Assembly: GCA_001942045.1 (NCBI GenBank) | Contig: MSTD01000045.1 | Location: forward strand, 1-17,988 | Origin: Mycolicibacterium porcinum | Lineage (GTDB): Bacteria; Actinomycetota; Actinomycetes; Mycobacteriales; Mycobacteriaceae | Length of the DNA: 17,988 nt | Direction of reading: 5' to 3' | In this document: positions 8,261-15,849 of the stretch, in pieces | Position numbering within the stretch: the first letter of the stretch is position 1 | Layout: each line of letters starts with the position of its first letter | Made by a program: the position numbers and the translations under genes | The notes under the pieces: model-generated | The model's database searches: none | The model's input: only the letters and a program-made list of their open reading frames with translations | What the model was told of the DNA's origin: nothing

Positions 8261-9057
8261 AGGATCTGGCTGAGCCGCGTGGTGGTGGCGACGCCATCGT
8301 CGTAACCGCCTTGACCGTTGAGCCCATTCATGATCGCCAGTGTGTAACGCTGATTGGGTCCGGCGAAGCCGACCGAGTTGATGACCCAGCCGCCCTGTTC
8401 CTGCGACCATCCGTTCTTGTTTCCTGGACTCATCGACGGGCCTGCGCCCCACACGCCCCACTGCTGTTCCCCGCCGACCCTTTGCATCTCGGAGACCACA
8501 GCAGACGCATCGGCCGGATTCAGTTGGGTCAGTGTGTAGTTCATCAACCGGTCGAGGTCGTTGGTGGTGGATTTCTGGAACCCCCAGTACGGGAACATGT
8601 CACCGAATCCCGGTTGTGGCCGCAGGTCGGTCATGCCGTACCGCGGGAAGCCGGCGTTGAACGCCTTGTGGTCCGGCCCGCCGTAACGGGTCCACAACGC
8701 ATCGGCGGCGTCGTTGTCCGAGTTCCGCAGCATGTTCACCATGAGCTGCCGGTCGGCACCCGACAGCCTCAATGCACCGGCCCGTTCTCGGCTCAGCAGG
8801 TCGACGACCATCGCCAACTTGATGGTGGAGGCGGTCCAGATCATCGCGTTCGCATTGGGATTGGCGTAGCGTGCCCCTGCCACCCGGTCCCGCAACACGT
8901 AACCGACCGTGCCCGGCCGCGACGCCAGATACGCATCCGCGGCGGCGATGCGCGAACGCAGGTCGCAGCCGGTGGCCGCGCATTCGGCATTGGCCACCGG
9001 CGCAGCGATCCCCAGAGTGAGCACCAGGACGACGACCGCGATCCGCAGTACCCGCAT
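8242..9057 (-). CDS. Secreted serine hydrolase, class A beta-lactamase fold
   Basis: A 271-residue exported protein of the beta-lactamase/D,D-peptidase superfamily. A signal peptide (1-24) ends in ANA before Glu-Cys. The catalytic SxxK is STIK (Ser77, Lys80), the SDN motif is 113-115, and the usual KTG is replaced by KNG (214-216) in GNKNGW. I see no ExxLN omega-loop glutamate of true class A beta-lactamases, so a peptidase, esterase or inert relative is possible; resistance should not be assumed. Cys26 and Cys31 could form a disulfide. The open frame can extend upstream to TTG at 9123, but ATG at 9057 starts the signal peptide. The gene converges on efeB and follows mazG at 248 bases, separated from it by a strong hairpin, so it is probably its own unit. 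Confidence 0.85.
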   Translation of the reverse strand: MRVLRIAVVVLVLTLGIAAPVANAECAATGCDLRSRIAAADAYLASRPGTVGYVLRDRVAGARYANPNANAMIWTASTIKLAMVVDLLSRERAGALRLSGADRQLMVNMLRNSDNDAADALWTRYGGPDHKAFNAGFPRYGMTDLRPQPGFGDMFPYWGFQKSTTNDLDRLMNYTLTQLNPADASAVVSEMQRVGGEQQWGVWGAGPSMSPGNKNGWSQEQGGWVINSVGFAGPNQRYTLAIMNGLNGQGGYDDGVATTTRLSQILLSPKG

Positions 9058-9182
9058 GGCCCGACGGTAGATCTCGTCCGGCCAGGTTCCAGCGTCCACA
9101 CAGCCGGGGCATCCGAGCCGCAACCGTGCTGTTGTGAGTTCGTGACCGCCAACAAGGTCGCCGACAAGCTCAAGAGGAAGAC

Positions 9183-9199
9183 CGTCAAATACTTTGACG
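9183..9199. promoter_or_regulatory. Palindrome upstream of the serine hydrolase gene, possible operator
   Basis: CGTCAAA TAC TTTGACG is a perfect 7-base inverted repeat with a 3-base spacer. It lies about 126 bases before the minus-strand serine hydrolase start and 107 bases past the mazG stop. The arms contain TTTGAC on both strands, which resembles a -35 element, but no clear -10 follows. It could be an operator for a dimeric regulator; this is inference from symmetry. Confidence 0.3.
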
Positions 9200-9207
9200 C
9201 TCCGGCA

Positions 9208-9239
9208 GATGTGCCCTTCCGACGATGGAAGGGCACATC
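9208..9239 (-). terminator. Strong hairpin downstream of mazG, likely terminator
   Basis: A perfect 13-base inverted repeat: GATGTGCCCTTCC at 9208-9220 pairs with GGAAGGGCACATC at 9227-9239 around a 6-base loop. It begins about 67 bases past the mazG stop in the direction of mazG transcription. There is no T-run, as in many mycobacterial terminators. It also separates mazG from the serine hydrolase gene. Confidence 0.6.
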
Positions 9240-9305
9240 GGTCCGGCGCCGTTCACGTTTGGTAACGCTGTGGCGAAAAACCGCCCGGGCAGAATCGCCA
9301 CTGCG

Positions 9306-10427
9306 CTACGCGCGGGAATCCTCGCCGTCGGCCTCGTCTACGTCACCGTCGTCCGGGCCGTCGTCACCGCCGTCGACCAGCTCGTCCTCAGTCCCCTCTT
9401 CGGGCTCGGACTCCGGCTCCACCTCGAGCTCCTCTTCCGGCTCCGACTCCAAATCCAGCTCAGGCTCGGGCTCGACAACCGCATCCGGCCAGTAGGCCCG
9501 CCACTCCTCTTCGGTGATCGTGCCCAGTGGCGTCGAATCGAGCTCCTCGGGAACATCTTCGCCCCGACGTCCCGCGGCCACGTCGGATTCCACCGCCCGC
9601 ACGGTGTCCATGAACTCCAAAACCGCACTGCGAAGGTCGTTCTCGGCGTCGACATCAGCCGAGACCTCCACCGCGGTCAGCGACGCGGGCACCAGGTCGG
9701 CCGGCAGCCCGGCCTGAGCCACCCGGGCCAACACCTTCTGTGCCAGCGCCAGCGCCGGCTGCCCGGTCGGCACGTCATCCATCGATGAGCCTCGGGCCTT
9801 CACCTTCTGCTCCTGCGCCTTGCGTTCCTCCCACTGCGCCAGCTGCTCGTCGAGCGAAATCGATTCTCCGGCAAGCACTGCCGGTACGCGGTTGCCGAGC
9901 TTGCGGACCAGCGAATCGGCGACGTCGTCGATGTTGAACGGGTGAACGGGTGCATCTTCGGCGATGCGGGCATGGAACAGCACCTGCAGCAGCACATCAC
10001 CGAGTTCCTCGCGCAGTTCGTCGGCGTTGCCACCGCGCACCGCGTCGAACAGCTCGTAGGTCTCTTCAAGCAGGTAGCGCCGCAGCGAGTCGTGGGTCTG
10101 TTCGCTCTCCCACGGCCCGTCGGTGCGCAGTTTGTCCATCATCGCCACGGCATCGACGAGCCGCTCCCCCGCTTGCCCGTGCGGAGCCGCGATCAAGCGG
10201 TCGCCGGCCGCCAAACGCGCCTTGACCGCCGGATGCTCGGGATCCGAGGACAGCAGCACAGGCGCCGGGTTGTTTTCGTCTTCGCCGTAGATGGGACGCG
10301 CCGCGGGCAGCGTCCACGGCACCTTGATCGGCATTTCCTCGGTGTACTGCACATCACCGGTCAGGAATTCGATCGCTTCCACCGGGATCAAAGCGGGACG
10401 GCGGGGGTCGACGAGGACCACGGTCAT
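9306..10427 (-). CDS. mazG: MazG nucleoside triphosphate pyrophosphohydrolase with acidic tail
   Basis: A 373-residue MazG, which hydrolyses (oxidised) nucleoside triphosphates to monophosphate and pyrophosphate. The N-terminal part (1-90) is the actinobacterial extension. The MazG domain has the metal-binding EExxE at 121-125 (EETYE) and the following EELGD at 140-144, then LLQVLFHARIAED. A helical C-terminal region (about 225-315) matches Rv1021. Beyond residue 314 there is a 59-residue tail of which about 30 residues are Asp or Glu, with none of the Lys/Arg-rich end I recall for the roughly 325-residue M. tuberculosis protein. The frame is open to 10592, but ATG at 10427 begins the family N-terminus MTVVLVDPRRP. 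A purine-rich AGGGGG stands upstream. It is not coupled to its neighbours. Confidence 0.95.
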   Translation of the reverse strand: MTVVLVDPRRPALIPVEAIEFLTGDVQYTEEMPIKVPWTLPAARPIYGEDENNPAPVLLSSDPEHPAVKARLAAGDRLIAAPHGQAGERLVDAVAMMDKLRTDGPWESEQTHDSLRRYLLEETYELFDAVRGGNADELREELGDVLLQVLFHARIAEDAPVHPFNIDDVADSLVRKLGNRVPAVLAGESISLDEQLAQWEERKAQEQKVKARGSSMDDVPTGQPALALAQKVLARVAQAGLPADLVPASLTAVEVSADVDAENDLRSAVLEFMDTVRAVESDVAAGRRGEDVPEELDSTPLGTITEEEWRAYWPDAVVEPEPELDLESEPEEELEVEPESEPEEGTEDELVDGGDDGPDDGDVDEADGEDSRA

Positions 10428-10452
10428 CGGGCTGCACCCCCTCACCATTCGA

Positions 10453-10470
10453 CGAGATTTGCTGATCTCG
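10453..10470. promoter_or_regulatory. Inverted repeat at the presumed mazG transcription start
   Basis: CGAGAT TTGCTG ATCTCG is a perfect 6-base inverted repeat with a 6-base spacer. It directly follows, on the minus strand, the -10-like TATAAC at 10471-10476 and would overlap the expected start of transcription. It could be an operator or a leader hairpin. It does not match the mycobacterial SOS box. Confidence 0.3.
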
Positions 10471-10476
10471 GTTATA
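10471..10476 (-). promoter_or_regulatory. Candidate -10 box of the mazG promoter
   Basis: TATAAC on the minus strand is one base from TATAAT and would give a leader of about 37 bases before the mazG ATG. A convincing -35 hexamer is missing. The box lies downstream of the hairpin that closes the preceding repeat-protein gene, so mazG needs a promoter here. Confidence 0.4.
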
Positions 10477-10556
10477 CCAACACATTGCCGGACTTCGACG
10501 TTCCTGGTGAGCAGGCCAAGGCGGCGATTCGCCGGCACCGGGTGGCCCTCGCACGG

Positions 10557-10590
10557 GATGGCCGCCCTGCCCGAAGGCAAGGCGGCCATC
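10557..10590 (-). terminator. Hairpin with TTCG tetraloop after the repeat-protein gene
   Basis: GATGGCCGCC at 10557-10566 pairs perfectly with GGCGGCCATC at 10581-10590. After one mismatch, TGCC (10568-10571) pairs with GGCA (10576-10579). On the minus strand the loop is TTCG closed by C-G, the very stable UUCG type. It starts 18 bases past the stop of the pentapeptide-repeat gene and lacks a T-run. A terminator for that gene is the best reading. Confidence 0.65.
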
Positions 10591-10607
10591 ATGTCACAGG
10601 CCGTGGC

Positions 10608-11261
10608 TTACGACTCCGGCGGGAACTGTCCCTCCGGGACGACCCAGTGGCCCGGGGTCTCGTTGAAGAACGGGTTCGCGACCCCGTTCACCGAGGGCAG
10701 CGTCTTCAGCTGACCAGGCGGGATTCCGTAGAACGGATTCGCAACACCGTTGATGGTCGGCGAATTCATCAGCTGCCCGGGTGCGATGTTTCCGTTCGGC
10801 TGCCGGAAGAAATTGTCTACCTCCGGAAACCGGACTGTGGGCACGTTCACATCAGGAACGTTCACACCCGGCACATTCACATCAGGAACATTCACGCTAG
10901 GCACATTCACATCAGGAACGTTGACACTGGGAACATTCACATCAGGAACGTTGACACTGGGGACGTTCACATCGGGAACATTCACACTCGGGACGTTCAC
11001 GTCCGGAGCATTCACACTCGGCACATTGACGTCCGGAACGTTCACACCCGGCACATTCGCGTCGGGAACATTCACGCTGGGAACGTTCACATCAGGAACG
11101 TTGACCCCCGGCACATTCACCCCTGGCACGGCCGGCCCAGGAACTGGCGGCGGCTGCGGCACGTCCGGTACGGCGTTTGCGAGGCCTGTACCCAGGCCAA
11201 ACGCTCCGAGGCCCAGTGCACCGGCCATTGAGGTGGTTACTGCGAACTTCTTGAAGTCCAT
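10608..11261 (-). CDS. Exported pentapeptide-repeat protein (V-P-x-V-N repeats)
   Basis: A 217-residue secreted protein I cannot assign to a named family. ATG at 11261 has AAGGAG seven bases upstream and opens a signal peptide (1-30) ending in ANA; an in-frame ATG at 11351 lacks a ribosome site. After a Pro-rich linker come 20 consecutive pentads V-P-x-V-N. Position x alternates mostly Asp and Ser, so the unit is effectively a decapeptide. The C-terminal part holds two copies of a module of about 22 residues, PGQL...NGVANPF, and ends in TPGHWVVPEGQFPPES. There are no cysteines or membrane segments after the signal, so it is probably secreted or wall-associated. The layout (signal, five-residue Pro repeats, unique end) recalls the mycobacterial exported repetitive protein Erp (PGLTS repeats), but the repeat differs and homology is not claimed. 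Function unknown. Confidence 0.85.
   Translation of the reverse strand: MDFKKFAVTTSMAGALGLGAFGLGTGLANAVPDVPQPPPVPGPAVPGVNVPGVNVPDVNVPSVNVPDANVPGVNVPDVNVPSVNAPDVNVPSVNVPDVNVPSVNVPDVNVPSVNVPDVNVPSVNVPDVNVPGVNVPDVNVPTVRFPEVDNFFRQPNGNIAPGQLMNSPTINGVANPFYGIPPGQLKTLPSVNGVANPFFNETPGHWVVPEGQFPPES
10836..11130 (-). repeat. 20 tandem 15-base units inside the repeat-protein gene
   Basis: On the plus strand the units read like ATCAGGAACGTTCAC and ACTCGGGACGTTCAC in alternation, so the strongest period is 30 bases. Several neighbouring units are identical or differ at one or two third-codon positions. This points to expansion by slippage or unequal exchange, with selection holding the encoded pentad V-P-x-V-N. 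Unit number may vary between strains. Confidence 0.9.
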
Positions 11262-11276
11262 GATCACTCCTTCGCC

Positions 11277-11349
11277 TTGCGTCACCGCGATCGATCCATC
11301 AAATGGCGGCAATCGCGTGATGTTCGGTTTAGGAAATTGCGTGACCGCC
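11277..11349. repeat. Direct repeat upstream of the repeat-protein gene
   Basis: TTGCGTCACCGC at 11277-11288 and TTGCGTGACCGC at 11337-11348 differ at one base and start exactly 60 bases apart. Both lie in the 252-base gap between the mfd stop and the repeat-protein start. They may be regulator sites. They also encode AVTQ in the possible upstream extension of the frame, so a coding duplication is the alternative. No clear promoter or terminator is seen in the rest of this gap; an imperfect inverted repeat GTCCGA/TCGGAC lies around 11355-11383. Confidence 0.3.
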
Positions 11350-11513
11350 ATATGTCCGACGACCCCGTCGCCTCTCGTTCGGACGACAGCGCAATACCTT
11401 GACCCCCCGCAGGTATGTCGGTTCCCCGCACCCGAGCGTTAACAGCGGTTCGGCGATCAGCCCGGCACGGGCACCCAAAAAGCGGCGACGACCAGGCGAT
11501 TAGTCCGATGAAA

Positions 11514-14500
11514 TCAATCTGGAGAATTCAATCCGGCGGTGACGTCGAAGGTGCTCTGCGTTTGTCCGTTGAGCACCAGGACCAATCCGGCCACCCACTG
11601 CACCAATTCAAGATCACGAATACGTGGCGCGCCGACACCGTCACCGGCACGCGGCAGCGGCACCTGGACCACCGAGGTGGTGGCCCGATAGTGCCCGCCC
11701 GGGTACATCCGCTTCAGCCGCAACTGGGCGGAGTCCGGCAGCACCATCGGGGACAGCTTCACCGTCGAGGCCGACACCGCACCGATCTCGGTGATGCCGT
11801 ACTCACGGCACAACAGCCGCAGCCGGGCCACCGCCACCAGGCGCTGCGCCGGCTCGGGCAACGGGCCATAACGGTCGACGAGCTCATCCACGACGGCCCG
11901 CACGGCTTCCTCGTCCGTGGCCGCTGCCAGCCGCCGATAGCCCTCCAGCCGCAACCGGTCACTGCCGATGTACTCCGGCGGCAGGTGGGCGTCGACCGGC
12001 AGATCGACCCGCACCTCTTTCGGCTCCTCTGGTGTGGCAACGGTTTTCCCGTCAGCGGCGGCGCGATATGCCTCGACCGCTTCGCCGACCAGCCGGACGT
12101 AGAGATCGAAGCCGACACCGGCCACGTGACCGGACTGCTCGACACCCAACACGTTGCCCGCGCCGCGGATCTCCAGGTCCTTCATGGCCACGGCCATACC
12201 GGCACCCAGCTCGTTGTTCTGCGCGATCGTGGCCAACCGGTCGTAGGCGGTCTCGGTCAGCGGCGAATTGGGCGGGTACAGGAAGTAGGCGTAGCCGCGC
12301 TCGCGGCTACGGCCCACCCGGCCACGCAGCTGGTGGAGCTGCGACAACCCGAAGGTGTCGGCCCGCTCCACGATCAGCGTGTTGGCGTTCGAGATGTCCA
12401 GACCGGTCTCGACGATCGTGGTGCAGACGAGAATGTCGTATTCCCGGTTCCAGAAGCCCTCGACGGTCTTCTCCAGCGTCTCCTCGTTCATCTGCCCGTG
12501 CGCGACCACGACCCGCGCCTCGGGCACCAGCTGACGGATCCGCGCCGCGGCCTGATCGATGGTGCGCACCCGGTTGTGGATGTAGAACGCCTGCCCGTCG
12601 CGCAGGAGCTCACGGCGCAGCGCCGCGGCCACCTGCTTGTCGTCATGTGGGCCGACGTAGGTCAGCACCGGATAGCGCTCCTCGGGCGGGGTGAGAATCG
12701 TCGACATCTCGCGGATGCCGGCCAGGCTCATCTCCAACGTGCGCGGGATCGGGGTGGCGCTCATGGTGAGCACGTCGACGTGAGTACGCATCGACTTGAT
12801 GTGCTCTTTGTGCTCGACACCGAACCGCTGTTCCTCGTCAACGATGATGAGGCCCAAGTCTTTCCACATCACCCCGGTCTGCAGCAGGCGGTGCGTGCCG
12901 ATCACCACGTCGACCGACCCGTCCTTCATGCCCTCCATGGTGGCGCGCGACTCGGCCGGATCGGTGAACCGTGACAGCCCCTTGACCGTCACCGGAAAAC
13001 CCGCCATCCGGTTGGTGAAGGTCTGCAGATGCTGATCGGCCAGCAGCGTCGTCGGCACCAGCACCGCGACCTGCTTGCCGTCCTGCACGGCCTTGAACGC
13101 CGCCCGCACCGCGATCTCCGTCTTGCCGTAACCCACGTCGCCACAGATCACCCGGTCCATCGGAACCGGCTTCTCCATGTCGGATTTGACCTCGGTGATC
13201 GCGGTCAGCTGGTCCATGGTCTCGGTGAAGCCGAACGCGTCCTCCATCTCGTTCTGCCAGGGCGTGTCGGGCCCGAACGCGTGCCCGGGCGCCGATTGTC
13301 GCTTGGCGTACAGCGCCACGAGTTCACTGGCGATCTCACGAACAGCCTTGCGGGCCTTCGTTTTCGTGTTCGCCCAGTCGCTGCCGCCGAGCTTGGACAG
13401 CGACGGCGCTTCACCGCCGACGTACCGCGACAGCTGATCCAGCGAATCCATCGGCACATACAGCCGGTCCGATCCGCCACCGCGTTTGGACGACGCGTAC
13501 TCCAGCACCAGGTACTCGCGCCGGGCGCCGCCGACCACGCGCTCGGTCATCTCGACGAACTTGCCGATGCCGTGCTGATCGTGCACCACCAGATCGCCGG
13601 CGGTCAGCGCCAACGGATCGACGACGTTGCGGCGTTTGGCCGCAAGCTTTTTGCCCTCCGACGCCGTCACCCGGTTACCGGTCAGATCGGTCTCGGTGAT
13701 GATGACGAGGTTGGCCCCGGGCAGGATCAGGCCGTCGTGCAGCGGCCCCTTGAGCACCCCGACCACCCCGGCCTTGGGCGCCGCGCCTGGCTCCAACATC
13801 CCTGCGGGCGTATCGGATTCACTGAGCTGCTCCACCACGCGGTGGGCGGTGCCGGTACCCGGGGTGACCACCGCGGCGTATCCGCCGGTGGCCACGTGAG
13901 CCCGCAGCATGGCGAAGATCTCTTCGAGGCTCTGCTGACTGCGGGCCGACGGCGCGGGCCGCAGGTCGAGTTCGGTGGCCTTCCCGTCGGGCAGCTGGCT
14001 CAACGTCCACCACGGATGCCCGCCGGCCACGGCGTCAGCACGCGCCTGCTCGAACGGGACGAATCCCGACGCACCCAGCGCCTCGATGTCGATGGGGGCA
14101 TCGCCGCCGACGGCGGCCGTCGACCACGACGCCTCGAGGAATTCCTGCCCGGTCTTGATCAGGTCAGCCGCCCGGGTCCGCACCTTCTCCGGGTCGCACA
14201 CCAGCACCGGGGCGCCCTCGGGCAGGTGATGCGTCAGCGTCGTCGGCTGCACCGGGTGCAGCAGCGGGAGCAGCGCCTCCATGCCGTCGACCGGGATGCC
14301 CTCGGCCAGCTTGGCCAGCATGTCGGGCACGCTGCCGGGCACGCTGTTCTCGTGGGTGGGGTGCTCGGCCGCGAGCACCGCCGCGCGCTCACGCACGTCG
14401 GCGGTCATCAGCAGTTCGCGGCACGGCACCGCGACCACGTTCTGCACCGGGATCTCGGGAATCGAACGCTGGTCGGCGATCGAGAACATCCGCATCTCGG

Positions 14501-15146
14501 AGATCTCGTCGCCCCAGAACTCGACACGCACCGGATGCTCGGCGGTCGGCGGGAACACGTCGAGGATGCCGCCGCGGACGGCGAACTCCCCACGTTTGCC
14601 GACCATGTCGACGCGCGTGTAAGCCAGGTCGACCAGCCGGGCGATGACCGCCTCGAACTCGGCTTCGGCGCCGACGGTGAGGGTGACGGGCTCGGTGCTC
14701 ACGACGTCGGGGGCCATCGGCTGCAGAAGTGAGCGTGTCGTGGTGACGATCACCCGCAGCGGCGAACCCAGGGTGGTGTCCTCGGGATGGGCCAGCCTGC
14801 GCAGCAGCAACAACCGGGCGCCGACCGTCTCCACGCCCGGCGACAACCGCTCGTGCGGCAACGTCTCCCAGGACGGGAACAGGGCGACGGCGTCGCCGAT
14901 GACCCCGCGTAGCTCGGCGGTCAGATCGTCGGCCTCCCGGCCGGTGGCGGCGACCACCAGCAACGGGCCCTGCTGGGCCAGGCCGGCGGCCACCAGCACG
15001 CGGGCGCTGGCCGGCCCGACCAGCGCGAGATCGGCGGGCCGGTCGGCGGCACGGCGAAGAACGTCCTGCAGGGACGGATCGGTCAATGCCAGCTCGACGA
15101 GACCCGCAATCGGGGTCTGGACATGGTTGTGCCCCGGTGCGGTCAT
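11514..15146 (-). CDS. mfd: Transcription-repair coupling factor Mfd
   Basis: A 1210-residue Mfd, the ATP-driven translocase that removes stalled RNA polymerase from damaged template and recruits UvrA. Order of domains: UvrB-like N-terminal region (about 20-350, with [11 protein letters not shown]), RNA-polymerase interaction region near 480-560 ([17 protein letters not shown]), then the superfamily 2 motor with Walker [10 protein letters not shown] (about 665-673), DEEQRFG near 767, [11 protein letters not shown] and motif [19 protein letters not shown], and the C-terminal UvrA-binding control domain. Similarity to Rv1020 as I recall it runs almost to the end; the last 20 or so residues ([17 protein letters not shown]) differ and are shorter. 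ATG at 15146 gives the family start MTAPG; ATG at 15158 is in frame but would lie in the -10 box. Transcribed as a separate unit from the repeat gene. Confidence 0.97.
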   Translation of the reverse strand: MTAPGHNHVQTPIAGLVELALTDPSLQDVLRRAADRPADLALVGPASARVLVAAGLAQQGPLLVVAATGREADDLTAELRGVIGDAVALFPSWETLPHERLSPGVETVGARLLLLRRLAHPEDTTLGSPLRVIVTTTRSLLQPMAPDVVSTEPVTLTVGAEAEFEAVIARLVDLAYTRVDMVGKRGEFAVRGGILDVFPPTAEHPVRVEFWGDEISEMRMFSIADQRSIPEIPVQNVVAVPCRELLMTADVRERAAVLAAEHPTHENSVPGSVPDMLAKLAEGIPVDGMEALLPLLHPVQPTTLTHHLPEGAPVLVCDPEKVRTRAADLIKTGQEFLEASWSTAAVGGDAPIDIEALGASGFVPFEQARADAVAGGHPWWTLSQLPDGKATELDLRPAPSARSQQSLEEIFAMLRAHVATGGYAAVVTPGTGTAHRVVEQLSESDTPAGMLEPGAAPKAGVVGVLKGPLHDGLILPGANLVIITETDLTGNRVTASEGKKLAAKRRNVVDPLALTAGDLVVHDQHGIGKFVEMTERVVGGARREYLVLEYASSKRGGGSDRLYVPMDSLDQLSRYVGGEAPSLSKLGGSDWANTKTKARKAVREIASELVALYAKRQSAPGHAFGPDTPWQNEMEDAFGFTETMDQLTAITEVKSDMEKPVPMDRVICGDVGYGKTEIAVRAAFKAVQDGKQVAVLVPTTLLADQHLQTFTNRMAGFPVTVKGLSRFTDPAESRATMEGMKDGSVDVVIGTHRLLQTGVMWKDLGLIIVDEEQRFGVEHKEHIKSMRTHVDVLTMSATPIPRTLEMSLAGIREMSTILTPPEERYPVLTYVGPHDDKQVAAALRRELLRDGQAFYIHNRVRTIDQAAARIRQLVPEARVVVAHGQMNEETLEKTVEGFWNREYDILVCTTIVETGLDISNANTLIVERADTFGLSQLHQLRGRVGRSRERGYAYFLYPPNSPLTETAYDRLATIAQNNELGAGMAVAMKDLEIRGAGNVLGVEQSGHVAGVGFDLYVRLVGEAVEAYRAAADGKTVATPEEPKEVRVDLPVDAHLPPEYIGSDRLRLEGYRRLAAATDEEAVRAVVDELVDRYGPLPEPAQRLVAVARLRLLCREYGITEIGAVSASTVKLSPMVLPDSAQLRLKRMYPGGHYRATTSVVQVPLPRAGDGVGAPRIRDLELVQWVAGLVLVLNGQTQSTFDVTAGLNSPD

Positions 15147-15156
15147 GATGACGGCC

Positions 15157-15162
15157 ATTCTA
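15157..15162 (-). promoter_or_regulatory. Candidate -10 box of mfd giving a nearly leaderless transcript
   Basis: TAGAAT on the minus strand fits the mycobacterial -10 pattern closely. Transcription would begin near 15150, only about four bases before the mfd ATG at 15146. Leaderless or near-leaderless mRNAs are common in mycobacteria, and neither mfd ATG has a good ribosome site. No convincing -35 hexamer is seen. Confidence 0.4.
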
Positions 15163-15214
15163 CGGGGCCGGAGATTCGGCTCCGTAGCGCTCTGTCCGGG
15201 GAGATCATGGAGCG

Positions 15215-15790
15215 ATGAAGCGGTGGGCGGCAGCGCTCGTTGTGGTGCTGACGGCGGTGTTCGCGGTGATCTGGCTCACCCGGGAGAAACCGGAGAAACC
15301 GGAATCCGCGGACGAACCGGTGCCGACGCACCTCGGCCCCGACGGCATACCCGACTTCGCCGCTTACCCCGCCGTCGACCCGGCGCAGTACGTCCTGCGC
15401 GAGGGCCAGGGGTTTCCGGTGCAGGGCTTTCGCACGCCCGACGGCTTCGTCTGCATGACCACGCAGCACCGGGCGATGTACGCGCTGGACTGCCGCGGAC
15501 CCTTCGTCGGCGCCCCCGACGACGCCAACCTCGCCCACCTGTTCAGCTACGGCACCACCAACGGCGCGATTCCGATGAGCTTCACCCGCACCGAAGAACC
15601 CCTCAGCCCCGTCGACGGTCTCACCGAGGACGAGGCGCCGCTGCTGCCCGCCGGGCAACGCTTCGACTCGGGCAACGCCACCTGCATCCACACCGACGAC
15701 ATCCGGCTGGCCTGCCGGATGGCCGATCCCGTCAAGGGCAACGGGTTCATCGCCACCGCGACCGAGACGAAGTCCTTCGGTCGCACCTGA
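15215..15790 (+). CDS. Membrane-anchored or secreted four-cysteine protein, unknown function
   Basis: A 191-residue protein I do not recognise. Residues 5-21 are a hydrophobic signal or anchor without a lipobox or clear cleavage site, followed by a Lys/Glu/Pro linker (23-37, with EKPEKPE). The mature part begins [19 protein letters not shown] and holds four cysteines (80, 93, 157, 167), close enough in pairs for two disulfides, with the motifs [12 protein letters not shown] and [17 protein letters not shown]. This pattern of a folded extracytoplasmic domain is frequent in mycobacterial secreted hypothetical proteins. ATG at 15215 has GGGGAG about 11 bases upstream, a loose fit. The gene is divergent from mfd with 68 bases between starts, so the two promoters overlap. 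Nothing supports a specific role. Confidence 0.8.
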   Translation: MKRWAAALVVVLTAVFAVIWLTREKPEKPESADEPVPTHLGPDGIPDFAAYPAVDPAQYVLREGQGFPVQGFRTPDGFVCMTTQHRAMYALDCRGPFVGAPDDANLAHLFSYGTTNGAIPMSFTRTEEPLSPVDGLTEDEAPLLPAGQRFDSGNATCIHTDDIRLACRMADPVKGNGFIATATETKSFGRT

Positions 15791-15849
15791 ATTTGGCGCA
15801 TCATGCCGCCGGGTGTGGCAACCTGTTCGACACCATGCCCCCGTGACTG

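Noticed and set aside
10750..11442. Plus-strand frame encoding repeated G-T-F-T-S/P/L units
   Set aside because: It is the antisense reading of the 15-base repeats. The minus-strand frame has the signal peptide, the AAGGAG site and a non-repetitive structured end.
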